Assembly (NCBI GenBank): GCA_022749755.1
Contig: CM040452.1
Span: 18,618,350-18,682,349, forward strand
Source of the DNA: Azadirachta indica
Lineage: Eukaryota; Streptophyta; Magnoliopsida; Sapindales; Meliaceae
Direction of reading: 5' to 3'
Length of the DNA stretch: 64,000 nucleotides
Shown: piece after piece, positions 11,622 through 26,109 of the stretch
Numbering within the stretch: the first letter of the stretch is position 1
Layout of the letters: every line of letters starts with the position of its first letter
Notes under the pieces: model-generated
Told to the model about the DNA's origin: nothing
Seen by the model: the letters and a program-made list of their open reading frames with translations, nothing else
The model's database searches: none
Translations under genes and position numbers: made by a program

Positions 11622-14600
11622 TTAAATTTGAGACCGCAATTTCATCAACAAACTCTGCATACTTTCAAGTTTCTCTTTGAGTTGCTTAACATCGGCAAGA
11701 TGATCTACTGAAAATTCTGAACTATCTAAGTCACTAACGAGGGCATTACACACAGCCTGGGAATCTGAAATTGCCTCTTCAAGTGAAATCACAGTTGATT
11801 CCAATGATGTCCGTGGGCTTTTATTAATCGAATTTGCTGGTGACGATAGTCCAATGCTCTGACCACTGCTATGCCGGCTGAGCTTTGGGGAGAAAATCTT
11901 GTCAAAGCCTCCACTTCCTGCAAGTCATTGGTCTATTAATACCCAACCTCCAGCAGAAAACAGCCAAGTGAAGAGGTTAATCAAACTGGTTAGAAAGTAT
12001 GAAAAACTTTTTGAGCATTCATCTTTTCCCTTTCGGTACATATTGTTGCTCCAGATTATGCACCCGTGCATCAACCACTTTAAAATTATTTATCTAGCAA
12101 AACGTTGGCTTGTATGCATTCACAATTTTCTTACTAGGCTAATCAAATATATATGATCCAATTATTTTTGTCACCTAGAATAAATGTTCTAGTTGATGTA
12201 AATTAGTACTTTCACTTCTAAAACACAATTAAATACCAATATTGAAGAACTTGAAGGATCATAACATGTTAGTTCTGAACAAAATCTGTAAGAGTTCTAT
12301 TAAATTAGCTGTACCAAGGTTGCTAAGTTGATCTATGGCAGCCTGGCCAATTGACTTTTCCAGCTTGAGTAACCGCAGAACTCCAGCAGCAATCCTACCA
12401 ATTGAGTCAACCTCAGACTTGCATAAGAAAGTAAGGTGTTCCAGCTCATCCTTGGTAACAATGGCCTCCATCTACGGGAAAAAAATTACCATGATTCAAA
12501 TGTTACAATAAGATAAGTGGCAGCAACCTAAATACCTGAAAAGTTTAGATCCCAGTACCGGCTCCTTAACGGAGAATTTCACATTCTCCACTGCCCAGCT
12601 AACCATTTCATTTTCAGCTTTGTCCTCAGATATCACCAGTCGAACTTCAACATCTACACCTCCAGATGTCTCAACACTTTCCTTGGTCCCATTTGCAGGT
12701 AAGCCAGTTTGTTGGAAACCCTTTTGGAGCTGAGGTTTCAAGGTTTGCAAGCCTTCGACACTAACCTACATGTGTTATCATTTTATTATGTAACAAATTC
12801 ATTAGAAGCAACACAGAGACATGAAGATCTTTCTTATTAAAATCAATTAAACTACTCAGAAGACAGCCATCAACTAAACTCTTTGTATTGAACTGACCTG
12901 AGAACAACACCAAATTAAATCACAACCTCTGAAGTGTCACACTAGACAAAATATTGACACATTGCCGAAGCCCATAGTTCAACCAGATCTCACCAAAATT
13001 TCTATACCAGTTATGTGACTTTCAAGTATCATCAACACATCATAGAAAGTGCATTTAACTGATCTGAGAACAACACCAAATTAAATCACAACCTCTAAAG
13101 TGTCACACTAAACAAAATATTGACACATTGCCGAAGCCCATAGTTCAACCAGATCTCACCAAAATTTCTACTACCAGGTATGTGACTTTCAAGTATCATC
13201 AAAACATCATAAAAAGTGTATTTAATGCAGTTTGAACTTTTAGCTTTTATTTGCACTCTCAGCCTACAAGTATTGTCAAGCTAGGACCAAAATAATTTAG
13301 CCCCGAAAAAACACAGGAGGAACATTAGATTGAACAGAATAAGATGAGGCTCAAGTTTTAAAATCAAGCTATGCCTCAATTATTAATTATTTCCAATGGA
13401 AGTGTCACCAGGACAACACCACTGTAACCTCCCACCTATTATAGAACTATTTCAAAACAGGGAAATCAACATAGTACCACATCTCATAATGCAATACCTC
13501 AGAGGACTTCAAATGTCATTCCAAGATGGTTCTAAAAAAAAGGAATAATTATTTAAAAATGCTTTTTCACTCATAAGATCAAAATTTCTTTCAATATTTT
13601 CACATGCTTATGCTATCTTAATTATGCTTTTACCACTTTAAGAAACAAAAATATAACAAAAGGCTAAGAACAAAAATGAAAAAAGAAAAATGTGAAATGT
13701 GAAATCCTTACTGTGACCAATTCCACAGGATATTTCTGGGTTCCATGTGGCTTTTCTTGGTTCAGACTACTTTTTGCTTTTACACGCACACACTGAAATG
13801 TTGTGTGCCAACACCTCTCTTCTCTGCCCACATCCTCTTGATTGTAAAACCACCTCCTTTCAGCCATCTCCTCTGCACCTTCAAGAGCAAATAACCAATC
13901 TTTTAATTCTACACATACATCAACATCATCTGGCAATCCCAGATGCATAAGAGCATCTTTCCCATCTCCTGAACTTCTACCTGGAGAAAACAGAAATTTG
14001 AAAGCACTGCAGTTAAAATAGTTCAAGAAATAGGCACAAAACAGCATTGAAGCATTGACATAAAACAAAATGACCTAAAAAATTTTCTAAACCTTATGTT
14101 CCATACCTTCTTCAACACTGAGAGGCGATGCCTTGAAAAGCTTTGACAGTGGCCCTGCCGACAAATGCTCTATACCTTTAGAAAGTCCCTGTCCAGGACC
14201 ACCATCAGGCCCAAGTATTCCAAATCGATGCAGTAGGGCTTCAGCATAGTTCATTCCTCCACCAAGGCGAACACCTGAAATACAAGCTGACATGCTTAAA
14301 CTATGACACTCTCTGTCCCTTTCACTTAGAGGAATAACATGTACTATGTTCATATCCAGAAATGGAAACACAAATGCACTGCCATTCAATTGATGCTTCC
14401 TTTTCTTATGCACCCAAAATACAGCTCTTAGCTGACGGTACCCATTCCCAGTGACTGGAGGACTACTTTCAACAGGAGGAAACAGTGAACCATTGTCATG
14501 TTCCAAGTTTCCTTCAGCGTCTACACAGTCCACCTCAACACTCTCCCAACGTATGGTGGATGAAACAGCGATTGCACCACCAAGAGTTCTATGAGTAACT

Positions 14601-17600
14601 TTGATGAACATATCTTCCCCAACAAACTGAACAAGAGGCATCCCCTGAATACTAGTCAAAGAAGGTTCCAGAAATCTAAGTTGAAGGTCCTTCACTGCTA
14701 AACTTACAGCAGTATCACTAGGAGCATTCTCCATCAACTTTACACCCAAAGATTCATTACTACTTTTCTTTGTGCTTTTAGATTTTCCAACTCGGGCAAT
14801 CTTTTCACTGACTCTGCCAAAGTGTGTATATACATCCAGAACAAAAAATAACTGCTCAACGGAAGTGTTTGATAAATATTGCTGACAGGCAACCCCTATT
14901 CTGACAATACCACCAGGAGGAGGAACAATTGTTAATGGACTCCCATCAGCAGATACCATAGCTACCTCAATAGACGCATCTTTCAACTCAACACATTTCC
15001 ACAAACCAGAATTCAAGCCACAGGAGTCCTCAGATCCACTAATACCAGTGCATGTTTCCAGAGACAAACTAAGGTTGGATGCTCCAGCTGTCCATTTCTT
15101 CTGGCTAGCATCAATTGGTTGACCCTCCCATAAACAAAAGCAAGCAGGATCTTTCTCCAGGTTCAGTAACCTAAGCTTTAGGGCAGGTGACTCTGAAAAG
15201 AACAATTTCTCAATATGAAGTCTTGCTCCAGCAAATGAGCTCTGTGCAGCAAGGTTTCCATGACTAGCATGATTATCCAATTTATTCATGTCCAGGGGAA
15301 CGGTAACATCTAATTCCTCAAGAAGGAACGCAAGGGAATTAACAGAAGAATCTGGTAAAACAGCACCAGGATTGACTAGAATCCCATCTGCTAAAAAGGA
15401 AGATATCCTCAAACAGGATTCTTCCTGAAGATGAATCTGAGCAAGCAATAGGAAATAACAGTTAAAAATAATTGTTGATAAAAATCAATGGAAAGAGATC
15501 AATCAAGAAATTTATTATTGCATACCATAAGCGGCTGGCAGCTAATAACTGTCTGAGAAGCAAAAGCAGGTGGGGCTGGGGACGGCTTGACCTGAAGCGT
15601 ATGGAGGCATATCAAGGGAACATCCTTCCTCAACTGCCACTGCTGGTCACCCAGAGGATATATTACAGGGCAAAAATCCGTAGCTGTTCAAAAAATAAAT
15701 GAGAAAGAGTTAATTTAAATGCTATACTTGAATCTGATAAGCGCAATCCATAAAACCAAACTGAATTTTTCCATTGCAGACAACAAACTTAATTGATACC
15801 AAAGTCAGGAATGTGCACAAGATCTTCCGAAACAGCCTGCATAGATGGTTGCACTAAAGTGCATGGAGGGCGTGAAAAAGTATCCCTGCATTTCAGCAAT
15901 CCACAGTCATTAAAATTCACTGGCCTGATGGCGTAAACTCAAGTCACGTATAGTAAAATTGGGGAGTGAGGTGGAACTTGTCCCAACAATTGAAGATCAA
16001 TCGCACAAGTCCTATCTAATGTATTTCATTTGAAGCCAATTCACACAAAACTAGTGAAAACTTAAAAGGGTCAACATCTCTGTAGAAACAAAAGATTAAA
16101 TCTCGCTTCTGTCAACAAAAGGTCAAGCGGCAAAAACCAATAAACATATGAACATGTGAAACACTTCAGAACTAAATTAAATTGATAAAGCTGAGCAGTA
16201 ACATATTTGCAGGAACAAAAGATTAAATTGCTTCTGTCAATGAACAGTCAATAACCATGTGAACAAATGAACTACTTCATAACTAAACTAAAATGATAAA
16301 GTTGAGCGGAAATGTTGCCACAGAAGAAACGATTACCATATGAACAAATGCGAAGACCTTAAAACAACACGAAAAACAAATGAGAGGCAACATGGAGCAG
16401 AATATACTCATAGCCAAAAGGAAAATAAAAGGTAAACATTTCTAAATATAGTCATCACCATTAAATCTGTTGATAAGCATGACAGAACGAGTGTACCTTA
16501 AAAAAAGTCCACCAATCATAACCTTAGTCAAGTTACTTGCATTTTCACCATCCGAAACAGTTGCCTGAAAGAAAAATACATCCCACCATAAGATCATCGA
16601 CTGCTAAGAAAATACACGTATTGCTGAAGACAGAACATAACATACAAGTTTCAAAGAACCTGAGCCTATGAAAGGAAATAATTGTTAACAACAAGAAAGG
16701 CTATCTTTATTGCTCAAACTATCAGTCACAAAGGCAATGATGTCACCCGTACAACAGATCATTTTGTATTTAAAATGGAACTAATTGAAGACCATCAACA
16801 GGTTAAATATTAGTGTCACGAAACAATACCCGTGAAAAGAGGAGTGACTGCATCAAAAGCTCAAGCTGGAACTCTGCAAGCACATCAGTCTAAAGAGTAT
16901 TACGATCATAACAATCTGGTCTAAAACAAAAATGCTATATACTACTATAAACAGGTGTAAGAATAGCTTTACTAGTTAAGCTGCTAGTTCAATTATCAAT
17001 GCTATTAATGAGTAATGGTAATTACCTACAAAAATATGCAAAGGAAAAAAATAAGAATGGAAAAACAAGAACAAACAGCCAACAAACCAGCATCTTTGAT
17101 GCAGAGAAATATGTGATCCACAACAATAGCGACTAGAGAACGTCCAGCTGCTTCAGTAGATCGCTAGCAGGATTCACAGTGAGAAAGAGGAAAAAAAGTG
17201 AGAATCTTCCTGCGACATTTATTTATAACAAGTTTATTATGGTTTGTCAAAGTCAGTAAAAAGGAATGCAACTCAATACCTGTTGGGCCTTTAGATCAAC
17301 ATCTTCTCTATTTAGACAAACATATAAACCCGTCAAGAAGCGGAGAAGAGCACGTAACCCTGCTCAGAGATGACCAAGCTATTATTGGCCACCTACACTA
17401 TTCCATCCGTGGAAAAAAATAAAATAAAATAAGTGCGACTTCATTACCTGGTTCACTTAATGCAGGACAAACAGCTTCTGTAACATGTAATTGAACCTCA
17501 AGCCCAAGTGGACTGTTCAATTCAGTCCTCTGCACAGTGATCTGAACAAAATTACAAAATCAGTGCCAATCTTAACAAGCAAGATGATGCTCTGTAGTAC

Positions 17601-20600
17601 CCCCCTGTTAGAAATAATTTAAAGTTCATCAAGAAAAACTTGAAATGTGTGATTTGCATTACATAAGCCTGTGCAGATATTCCGTCAATGAAGCGCTCCC
17701 CACCAAAGAAAGCTCGCTTAGCACCATCCTCATCTCTCTGATTTGCACCCTCATGAGAGCTTGCAACACTAGCATCAGCAAACATATCAGGATGAGGCAG
17801 GAGATCAACAGATAGAGATTCCCATTCAAGTTTCTGTTGACAAAAAAAATTTGGAATTCATTAGTTACCAACATCAGCCATGTTCACATAGCATATTTGT
17901 AAGTTTACTCGGTTCAATTGGTCAAATCTCTTGGGTTGGTCCCAGAGGTATGGCTCCAGATCACAGGGTTTGATTTATTTCTCGTAATATTTAAGGCAAA
18001 AGAAAGAGGGCATAGCATATGTCATTTAAGAATAAAGGGAAAATAGGTGTGCACATATAAAAGAACTGAACTTGCAACACACCTATGCTCATTATTACAA
18101 AATAAAAACAGAAGCAAAAAGAATTGTTAATAACAAATAACAGCAACAACAATAAACAGAATACCCATAAAACAAAACAAGGGGAGTAGGCCAACCATAT
18201 GTCCCTCTATAACAAGCCCCACCAATGCCAAATAGAAATCAGAAGAAAAGAAAAGGAATGTGAAATCACATGGTGATAATCAGAGAATGTTTAGTGTTTT
18301 TATTACCTTGAACACATATATGAACTTCTTGTTTGTGGAGAAATCCCGGGCATCCTTAAGATTTACAACCTGAAACACGGAAATTGTTCAAATAAGCATT
18401 AATTAAGAAATTATTAAAGATTATATTATAATCACAACCAAATTACCTGCCAATTTTCATTCGTTGTATACAACACTAGATTGCGTATAGTGATAGATGC
18501 CATAGGAGATACCCTTACAACAGCAAAACCAGTAATGTCAGCATATCATCTCTCTAGATGTGCACTGAAGGAAAAAGAAACAAAAAGCCAGAAAAAAGAA
18601 TTGCAAACTGCTGGTGGAAGAGTTTATATTTGGCAGTTTGTACAAGACTTAACACAAAAGTCATCAAAAGCCTTCATCATAAAAGAAAGCGCCAATAAAG
18701 TAGATAGGTCAGGCACGAAAGAGAACATTCACCTTAAAGTGATCAAAAACAAAATATTATCATATGAAAATATGTTTTACAAGCAAAATAGTTTCCAACT
18801 CGTGATAGTACAAGTCTGCTTCCGCATTGATTTTGTTGTCTTAAATGTTCGCATAAACTTAATCCATGTATCAGCTCATATTTGCTATTATAAATTGGAG
18901 GAATAAAAGTTTTGTCAACTTGCAGTTAAGATGTTCTTATAATATGCTAAACACAAGAAGTTCATATACATTCTTATAAGATCCAAGCATGGCAGCAAAA
19001 GCAGCACACAGTTTAGTGTGAAAGCAGAAATGAAAAATTGCTATCAGTGAACCTCCATTAACATGAATTTGAGGAGTACGATTTCTTGAAATTAGCAAGT
19101 AAATCACAATAACAAAGAAACTCTCTCTTCTTACCCCAACTGCATATGTGTCATGCTACATATGCAAAAACTACTTTACCAAAAAAATATACAAATAAGT
19201 AAAGGCAACAAGAACTTACCAAGATGCCCCTCCATCACGTTGAGCAGCTCCTCGAGTTACAAGGAGAAGATTGACAGTATTAACCTGTAACGTCATTCCA
19301 TCTGCAATCTGATAACTTTAACAAATCAGAATGTAACTGTTTTCCATGTCTATAACTATGTGGACCTAATCAATTACAACCCAGATGGCGAAAGAATTGT
19401 ATCAGGCAGGCAACTTGCCTGCTTGTAGAACACCTCTACCTGAATCCCAGTAGTCATATGTTTCAGACTCAATAAGGATATCAGTAGGGAAGGTTATTTA
19501 GTTTCACTTAAAAGTCACGAAAGTACAACAAACAAGTTAGTTTAGGCATTACAGAAGGAGATCTGAAGTGTTTAGCTCAACTCATCTACAGCTTAAATAA
19601 GGCACTGCAACCAAACACACAAGCATTAAAGCACATATCCTCGTTACTGACATGACAAGTTTTTAGTCATGTTTCCTCGTGCTACTGCAAAGCCTCCAAC
19701 TTAACTATTCAGCTAAAATAATAGAATGATGGGTTTTATAATTTTTTGGTCCAAAAGCATCCACAAAATTGAACTAAGAACATAATTCACACACAAAATC
19801 TTGAGGAAAATACTCCTAATATGTATATCAAGGCTAGAGTTAAGGATGAGATATTTAAATAAATAAGATGTAACAGTAGATTCTTAGTCAATAAGGAAGC
19901 TTTACATATGCGAGTCCCGGTGGCTAAATGCAACTTGTGTCCTCTTTCTACTCTTTAAGCAAAGATGTCTCCAGTTACATGGCTTTCAAGTATATAAAAC
20001 TTCCCACTACCGTTGTGAAGATGGAATGCAGAGAAAAGGAAACAAAACCAACAATTATCATACACATTTTTTAATTTTGAAGTTAACTTCATACTCCACC
20101 CAAAATGGCAAATATTAAAGAAATGATATGGCATCTAACCTTATCAGCAAATCCATAACCGCTACCCTTGCTGGAGCTGGTGGATGACTGGTTACTGGAA
20201 GTGTAGAAAGCAGAGACCAGAACATTTAAATAACAATAACAAAGACTCTACTCGTGCACAGAATTGGCCCACATTGAGCAACATTAAATTGCATTACCTG
20301 TTCCTACATGCATCCTTGTCTGGGTTCTCCTCCAGAACCAAATCAAGCCTATCAGCTTGCACAACAATTGGCTCTATTTGTACGTTACTTACTGACGGAA
20401 GCTATTCAAAAGAATAAATAATTACATTTACTTAGATATTCCACAGAATAGAAAGTATGAACTTACATATAGGCATTTTAACAGCTAAAACAAAATTTTC
20501 AAAATACATGTATATGTCAAAGGTAAATTGATCCTTACAATGCTATTGTTTCAGTTTGCCAAAATATTGAAACTAGTTTAGGTAATCCTGAGTGTAGAAT

Positions 20601-21338
20601 GAACCAGCAAACTTGCAGAAAACTCGGCTGTCTTCAAATCACCATTTTCTTAGTGACAGCAAAACAAAATAGGAGCTTAAGCTTTGAATTCTTTTAGAAG
20701 TGATATGATTAACAGCACTGGTTTTCACTTCTATACCAAAACTACAAGCACTAAATGAATAATTAACAAATAATTTCCAATCTTACAATAGAATGTAATA
20801 TGTACAGTTAATCCACCTAAAACATGGAGAAGAATAATTGAAATTAAGAAGTCTAAATACTCCACCACTTATCTTCACAGTTGACAAAATCCTTTGGTTT
20901 TCATAGTTTCCTCAGCAACAAACAAAGACTACTGACGTTACAGATTAAAAGAGAAAACAACATGGATCCATTATAACTCAATATTTCAATTCAACACCAA
21001 AAGATAATTAGACTACAGAAATGATAAAAGAATTACTAACCATAATTTCTAATTTTCCAACTTTTGCGGTGGTTACATGCAACGCCGGAGGCAATCCCAT
21101 ACTCGCATGCAACGCGTCTCCATTTATATCTATCAGAATACAACCCAAATCAGCCAATCAAATTCAACATTTCAGCTTCATGACACGATCACGTAATTAA
21201 TTGACGTTAAATTAAGCGAAATTTACCTAAACCGGAGAGTAGTGCGGTGCGCCCTTGCAGCTTGAACTGATCTCTAGAGAATGATTTGAGCCAGTACTTG
21301 AGCGTGTACTCCAGGGCGCGTGCCAGTATCGACTCCAT
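11622..21338 (-). CDS. Chorein-N bridge-like lipid transfer protein (UHRF1BP1/SHIP164-like)
   Basis: Resembles plant At3g20720-type proteins, the chorein-N family related to human UHRF1BP1/SHIP164 (BLTP3), which form hydrophobic grooves carrying lipids at membrane contact sites. Twenty exons (5' to 3' on the minus strand) join in frame: 21338-21227, 21129-21041, 20401-20298, 20194-20140, 19308-19220, 18513-18447, 18369-18307, 17833-17663, 17541-17448, 17359-17280, 17163-17088, 16873-16830, 16564-16497, 15885-15800, 15683-15526, 15436-14107, 13980-13712, 12765-12559, 12471-12315, 11917-11622. They total 3615 nt, or 1204 aa. The N-terminus MESILARALEYTLKYWLKSF is the chorein-N start, followed by LPSVSNVQIEPIVVQADRLD. 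A coiled-coil-like C-terminus ends VKQLKEKLESMQSLLMKLRS. Exon 16 is unusually large (1330 nt). There are no frame lesions. Lipid transport is inferred from the family; the plant role is little known. Confidence 0.9.
12891..13225. repeat. Tandem duplication (about 166 bp x 2) in an intron
   Basis: Two direct copies, 12891-13056 and 13057-13225, in the 12766-13711 intron of the lipid transfer protein gene. Both contain the run from CTGAGAACAACACCAAATTA through ATTGACACATTGCCGAAGCC to GTGACTTTCAAGTATCATCA. They differ at only a handful of positions. No coding potential is seen. Confidence 0.9.
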
Positions 21339-24300
21339 TGAAGCTTCCGACTCTTACAAATCTCTAAAATTTTCTTTGTTCCTATATCAGTTTCCAAAAG
21401 GCCGTTCACGATCTGTGACCGCGACGATCACATAAAACGTCTTTAAGTTGCTTCAGATTCAATAATGCGAAGCCCTAATTTAGGTTTATGCGGGAAATGT
21501 GAAGAATTTTGTGCGTTTATTTGAGTGTGGCTTTTTTGTATGGGAAAGAATGCTTTCAGGTGGGAACCTCAGAACAGAGAAAGAAAGCGAGGGGCGGGTT
21601 GGCGCGTGTAGTGTATCAATGTATTTGGTGGCACGTGCAAATGCAAAACGGTTTATGCAGTACGTGTGGAACGTGCGAGTGAAGGGGTAGATTTAAGCAA
21701 CAATCAAAATGCATTGGATCTCTCGGGACTGGGCATAAGCTGAAGCTGTGTCAGAAGAGGATTTGTCGGTGTGTTTTGTCTCTCCATGACCTGATTGGTT
21801 TGTGTAAATAAAACGACGGATTTGGTTAATTATTTTATTTTCAGTATTAAAACCAAAAAAAAAAAAAAAGAAGTTTATTATTCAAGCTATTATAAATCAA
21901 AATCTTGAAATAATCCCACGAAACTTGATTGACTGATTAAGGAATTTTGGCACGATCATTTTGCTATGATGGGTTAATGGGTTTAGTACTACTTCCGATA
22001 CTATTGACGACCTATGAAATAAAAGCACTTTCAGTAGAATAGAGGTTGTCAGAAGTAAATGAGTAGTTAAAAAAATTGAATTTGCAGCCAGATTGGCACG
22101 TGCAACACATTTTGACACGGAATGTGAAGTGACCCATTCATTTCTTTTTTTGTTTATTGGTGAAATTTAAACCATGCATGTGCGGCCAACTAGCTTGCGG
22201 AAACAATTTGTATTTGTCAATTGCATGTCTAGGGTGACTGTGAACTACCTGGTTGGTCATATTTTATGCATTCCCAATTTCAAGTTATAGGGCATGTATG
22301 TTATGCAATTTTCAGGCAAACTGACATATCACATTTTATAAATATGTATATTAATCTAGTAATGCTCTAATGTTTTAGAATACAAATAATTAATGTGCTC
22401 TAAAAAAGTCGTTTTAGTTAGAATTAGCTATAATTTCTACTAATAGAGTTTGATTATGATTTTTTTTTCTTTACAGTATTAATATGGTAAAAGAGTATTT
22501 GCAAAGCAAAGAAAGTATGATCGGATTGCATTAATTTAAGCATAATGAAAGATAAAACTTAACCATCACTTACGTTTCAACTACTTTATTTTATTATTTT
22601 TCTTAATATCTCTGACAAACGGTAAAATGGTAATTTCCTTACTGCCATCAGCTCATTAATTTTATCTACTAAAAATTGTACCTAATATAATATAACCTCT
22701 ATGCTTACAAAAAGTAATAAAAAGTTCTCTATAATATAGATAAATCGGAGCACTATAATACAAAATTGAAATATATGTATCCAAATATTTAATATAATGT
22801 TACTCAAACTAATTCTACCAATTGAATTAATCAACATTTACAAAATATTTGATTTAATAATTAATGAAGGATAAAGTTGCTGAGGCGAAACTTCGAAACT
22901 GCAAGATTAATGTTCTTTTCTTGCATGTATACATATATGTTCCTTATTTTATGAACAATATGGTACTGAGATAATCATAGTTTTGCTTTCTAAGTTATGT
23001 TTGGAAAGCATGAACAAGCGTGGAAGAAAGGAATGCATTGGGATCAGTTCCTTTGACAATGAGGATTTAGGAGCGAAGACGATCAAATCCGCGTCGCCTC
23101 GCATGCCATGCTGGCTCCTTTTTCTTCTCTTACGTCTCTTTTCAAACAACTTTTTACGCAATTCGATGCATCGCTGCCTCCAAATGGGCCGCTTCTAAAT
23201 GGGCCCTTTGTATGTAGTCCAAGCCTGATTTGTAATCGTTAATTAACCCAACAACAACCAACATGCAAATCAAAAGTATTGTTTGGAAAACAGACATCCA
23301 GTACTCATCATAACACTAGAATTAATTGTTCGATTTGGGTGGCGATAATCCTTGTGATTCTTTTGTACTTTCTTTTTCCTTTCACAAAGTGACAAGAATG
23401 TGGTTCTCTCACACTAATGACTTCCTACTAGGGTTAAGTTGCATCGTCTTTTTCTATCAACTACACCATATTTTTTTCTTCTTTTGTCTTATCAAATAAA
23501 TATATTATATAATTCAATCTATTAATTATACAATAAACTTATATAAAAAATTATACTTTCAAAAAATATGATAATTACTCCTCATTATAATTTTCAAAAT
23601 AGGAATAAATTTTATAATTTTATTTATTTCTTATCAAGATCACTTGGACAATTATGAAACATTGTCAAAGATTGATCAAAATAATTAAAATTAAAAATAA
23701 AAGTTTTTTTTTGTGGGATTTAAATATTAATGTTGGAGAAATGAGATATTTTTAGATGTATCCTACGAAGTATGAGAAATTATCATTTTATGATAACTTT
23801 TGAAAAAATGATCATTTATCTACCCAAAATATATAATTACTTAAATGCACTCAACATTTCAAAAATTCGCAAAATATGTATCTGTAGTTTATTATCTTGA
23901 ATTGATTCTCAACTCTTTTCTCAGTTGTGTAAAATTTCAAAATTCATACACAACTTTACTATAAAAAAAAATTCTGTTGTTGAGTGATGGAGTGTGAGAT
24001 GGTTACTGGTTAGTGGGAGGAGGCAGCTATGTTCGAGAAAAATGAAATTTTGGAGTTTATTTTATATTTTACGTAAAATAAAAATAAAAATATTATTTTT
24101 AGTCTTTGATTTTCTTTTATATTTTTATCTTTAATTTTAACAGTCAATTAATATTATTGCTAGTTTACAGGTGGCGGTGAGTAGACAGGTTAGGACAACT
24201 TGCAGCCTTCAGTTTTGCAGTAAGAGATGAATAAGGCAAATCTAATAGCGTTCCAAGACGGTACTTCGGACAACGACAGCTTGCGGCGCTTGGCTAAGGC

Positions 24301-25531
24301 AACTCAAATGGAGTAGTAAGTCACATGGATACAGGAAGGGATTACTGTATTTATTGACACGTCAGAGTTTGAAAAACGAATATGTTTTCATAAACATATT
24401 TCATAAATATTAAAAAATAAAATAGATTATAGAATAAAATTAAAATAGATTGAATTTTCAATTCGAATATTAGAAATTCAAAACAAAAATGAAAATTTTA
24501 TTTAAAATTCCTTTTATTTAGGCAAGTCCGAAGCGAGGTGAATACAAGAGAGTTAGCTTATCAGCACTTCAAACAATGTGACTCATCTTCTTATCTATAT
24601 TCATATAATTTTTAAAGAAAATGTAATACCATGTATTATGTATAAATTTTAACAAACAAAAAATTCTTTGTTATATCTTGGGGTAACCTTTTTGCTGGCA
24701 TGTTCGTGACGAACTTATTAGCTTTTGTAGTTAAAATATTATTCATTAAGTTTATTGTGTATCCAATAACGTTGAAAATTTAAATCATACATTTGATCAT
24801 TTAAATAAAATTGTTATTTATTATTTAAAAAAATATGCGAGTACAATTTTCTATCAAATATTATTAATGATATTTTTCAATTTTAGCGAAAGCAGATAAG
24901 TATTGTGGATATATGTGATAACGATAATTGTTTTTAATTTTCTCATTTCTTTGTCCCTCGATTTCACCCAAGTTGTTTTACCATTACTATCATTATTATT
25001 AGACAATTTGAAGATAATATTACTTATATAATTTATTTTATGAAAAATTAATTTGTAATTGATCACACCAAAAGTGACTGTCTAATAACTCACATAACAT
25101 GAAATCTTTTTTATTTTTCATCTTCTCATTAAAATTTTTTCTTTTATTAATGATAACTAACTAAATTGATAATGACCACCCTTTTTTTAGTGAAAATTGA
25201 TAGGTAAAACAACTTAACCCATATATTATTATTAATAAATTAAGAGTGACCACCCTTTTTTTTTTTTTTTCACTCCGTGATAAAGAGATATAAATCTCTA
25301 GCAATTAAAAACCCGTACATTTGATACATTTGTTAAATTTGACTTGAAAATAAAGCTCATTGATCATAGTTTATTGACTTTAGTAAAGATATTGCATAAT
25401 CTTCATATATTATGGGTTGCTATCAATATATTAACGGGGATAAAATAGAGCTTGAATAGATATATTACTCGAGAGTTTTTAATTTGGTTAAGCACGCGAT
25501 GTTGGGACAACGTGATAATCATGCCACGTGT

Positions 25532-25655
25532 TTTGCAATCTGTTTGATCAATCCTTGCCTATAACATTCAACAAAATCAATTTACAAAATTCGCTAAAAA
25601 ATAAATAAATAATTGGTTGAGATCTATGATCACGTGCAAAAATAGTTGTCACGTG
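25532..25655. promoter_or_regulatory. Cluster of three G-box (CACGTG) cores
   Basis: CACGTG occurs near 25533, at 25631-25636 and at 25650-25655, within about 125 bp of otherwise AT-rich DNA. In plants this core binds bZIP and bHLH factors. The nearest downstream start (ATG18f) is 2.4 kb away, so a regulatory role is speculative. Confidence 0.3.
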
Positions 25656-26040
25656 ATTGAGAAGTCCATGACACGGTTATAGAAAAGTCTCTGTGCGATG
25701 ATCCACTCGCTTAAATATTATTATCCCGTCTATTGTAACGGCGAACAGTAACGTCGTTACAAAAAATACGTGAAAATATTAATTAAGCCAAAACGCTGGT
25801 GACTCCCGTTATTTTCTCCTTGTTAGTGTGTACGTTTAATAATAATATTAATATAATTTTTACAGGCAAGGCGTGACAATAATATAAAGTTATTTTGTCT
25901 ACATAATTCTAATTTTATATGAATTGTTTTATAAATCGACTACCATTCTTATTAAAGAATAAATACAATACATTTTTATGACGTGTGTTATTTTTAGTAA
26001 GGAATAATACTAGAAGACCATAGGTCTGCATGTATAAAAT

Positions 26041-26109
26041 AAAATGGTTGATTGGCATGACCCATGGCTAGGCTTCCTCCGTATAAGGGTCATGGCAATC
26101 ACCCATTTT
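26041..26109. repeat. Imperfect inverted repeat (23-nt arms, 23-nt loop)
   Basis: Arms 26041-26063 and 26087-26109 pair at 21 of 23 positions. The arm core reads GATTGGCATGACCC against GGGTCATGGCAATC. A transcript of either strand would fold into a 69-nt hairpin. It could be the core of a MITE or a small-RNA precursor; I do not recognise it as a known miRNA. Confidence 0.55.

Noticed and set aside
22949..23198. Overlapping ORFs on both strands, one rich in Arg/Lys
   Set aside because: No family motif, no splice context and no conserved start; the basic run comes from a local AAG/AGA-rich tract.
25187..25275. Two GACCACCCTTTTTTT stretches suggesting a short terminal repeat
   Set aside because: Only about 15 bp, mostly homopolymer, with no target duplication or inverted ends.
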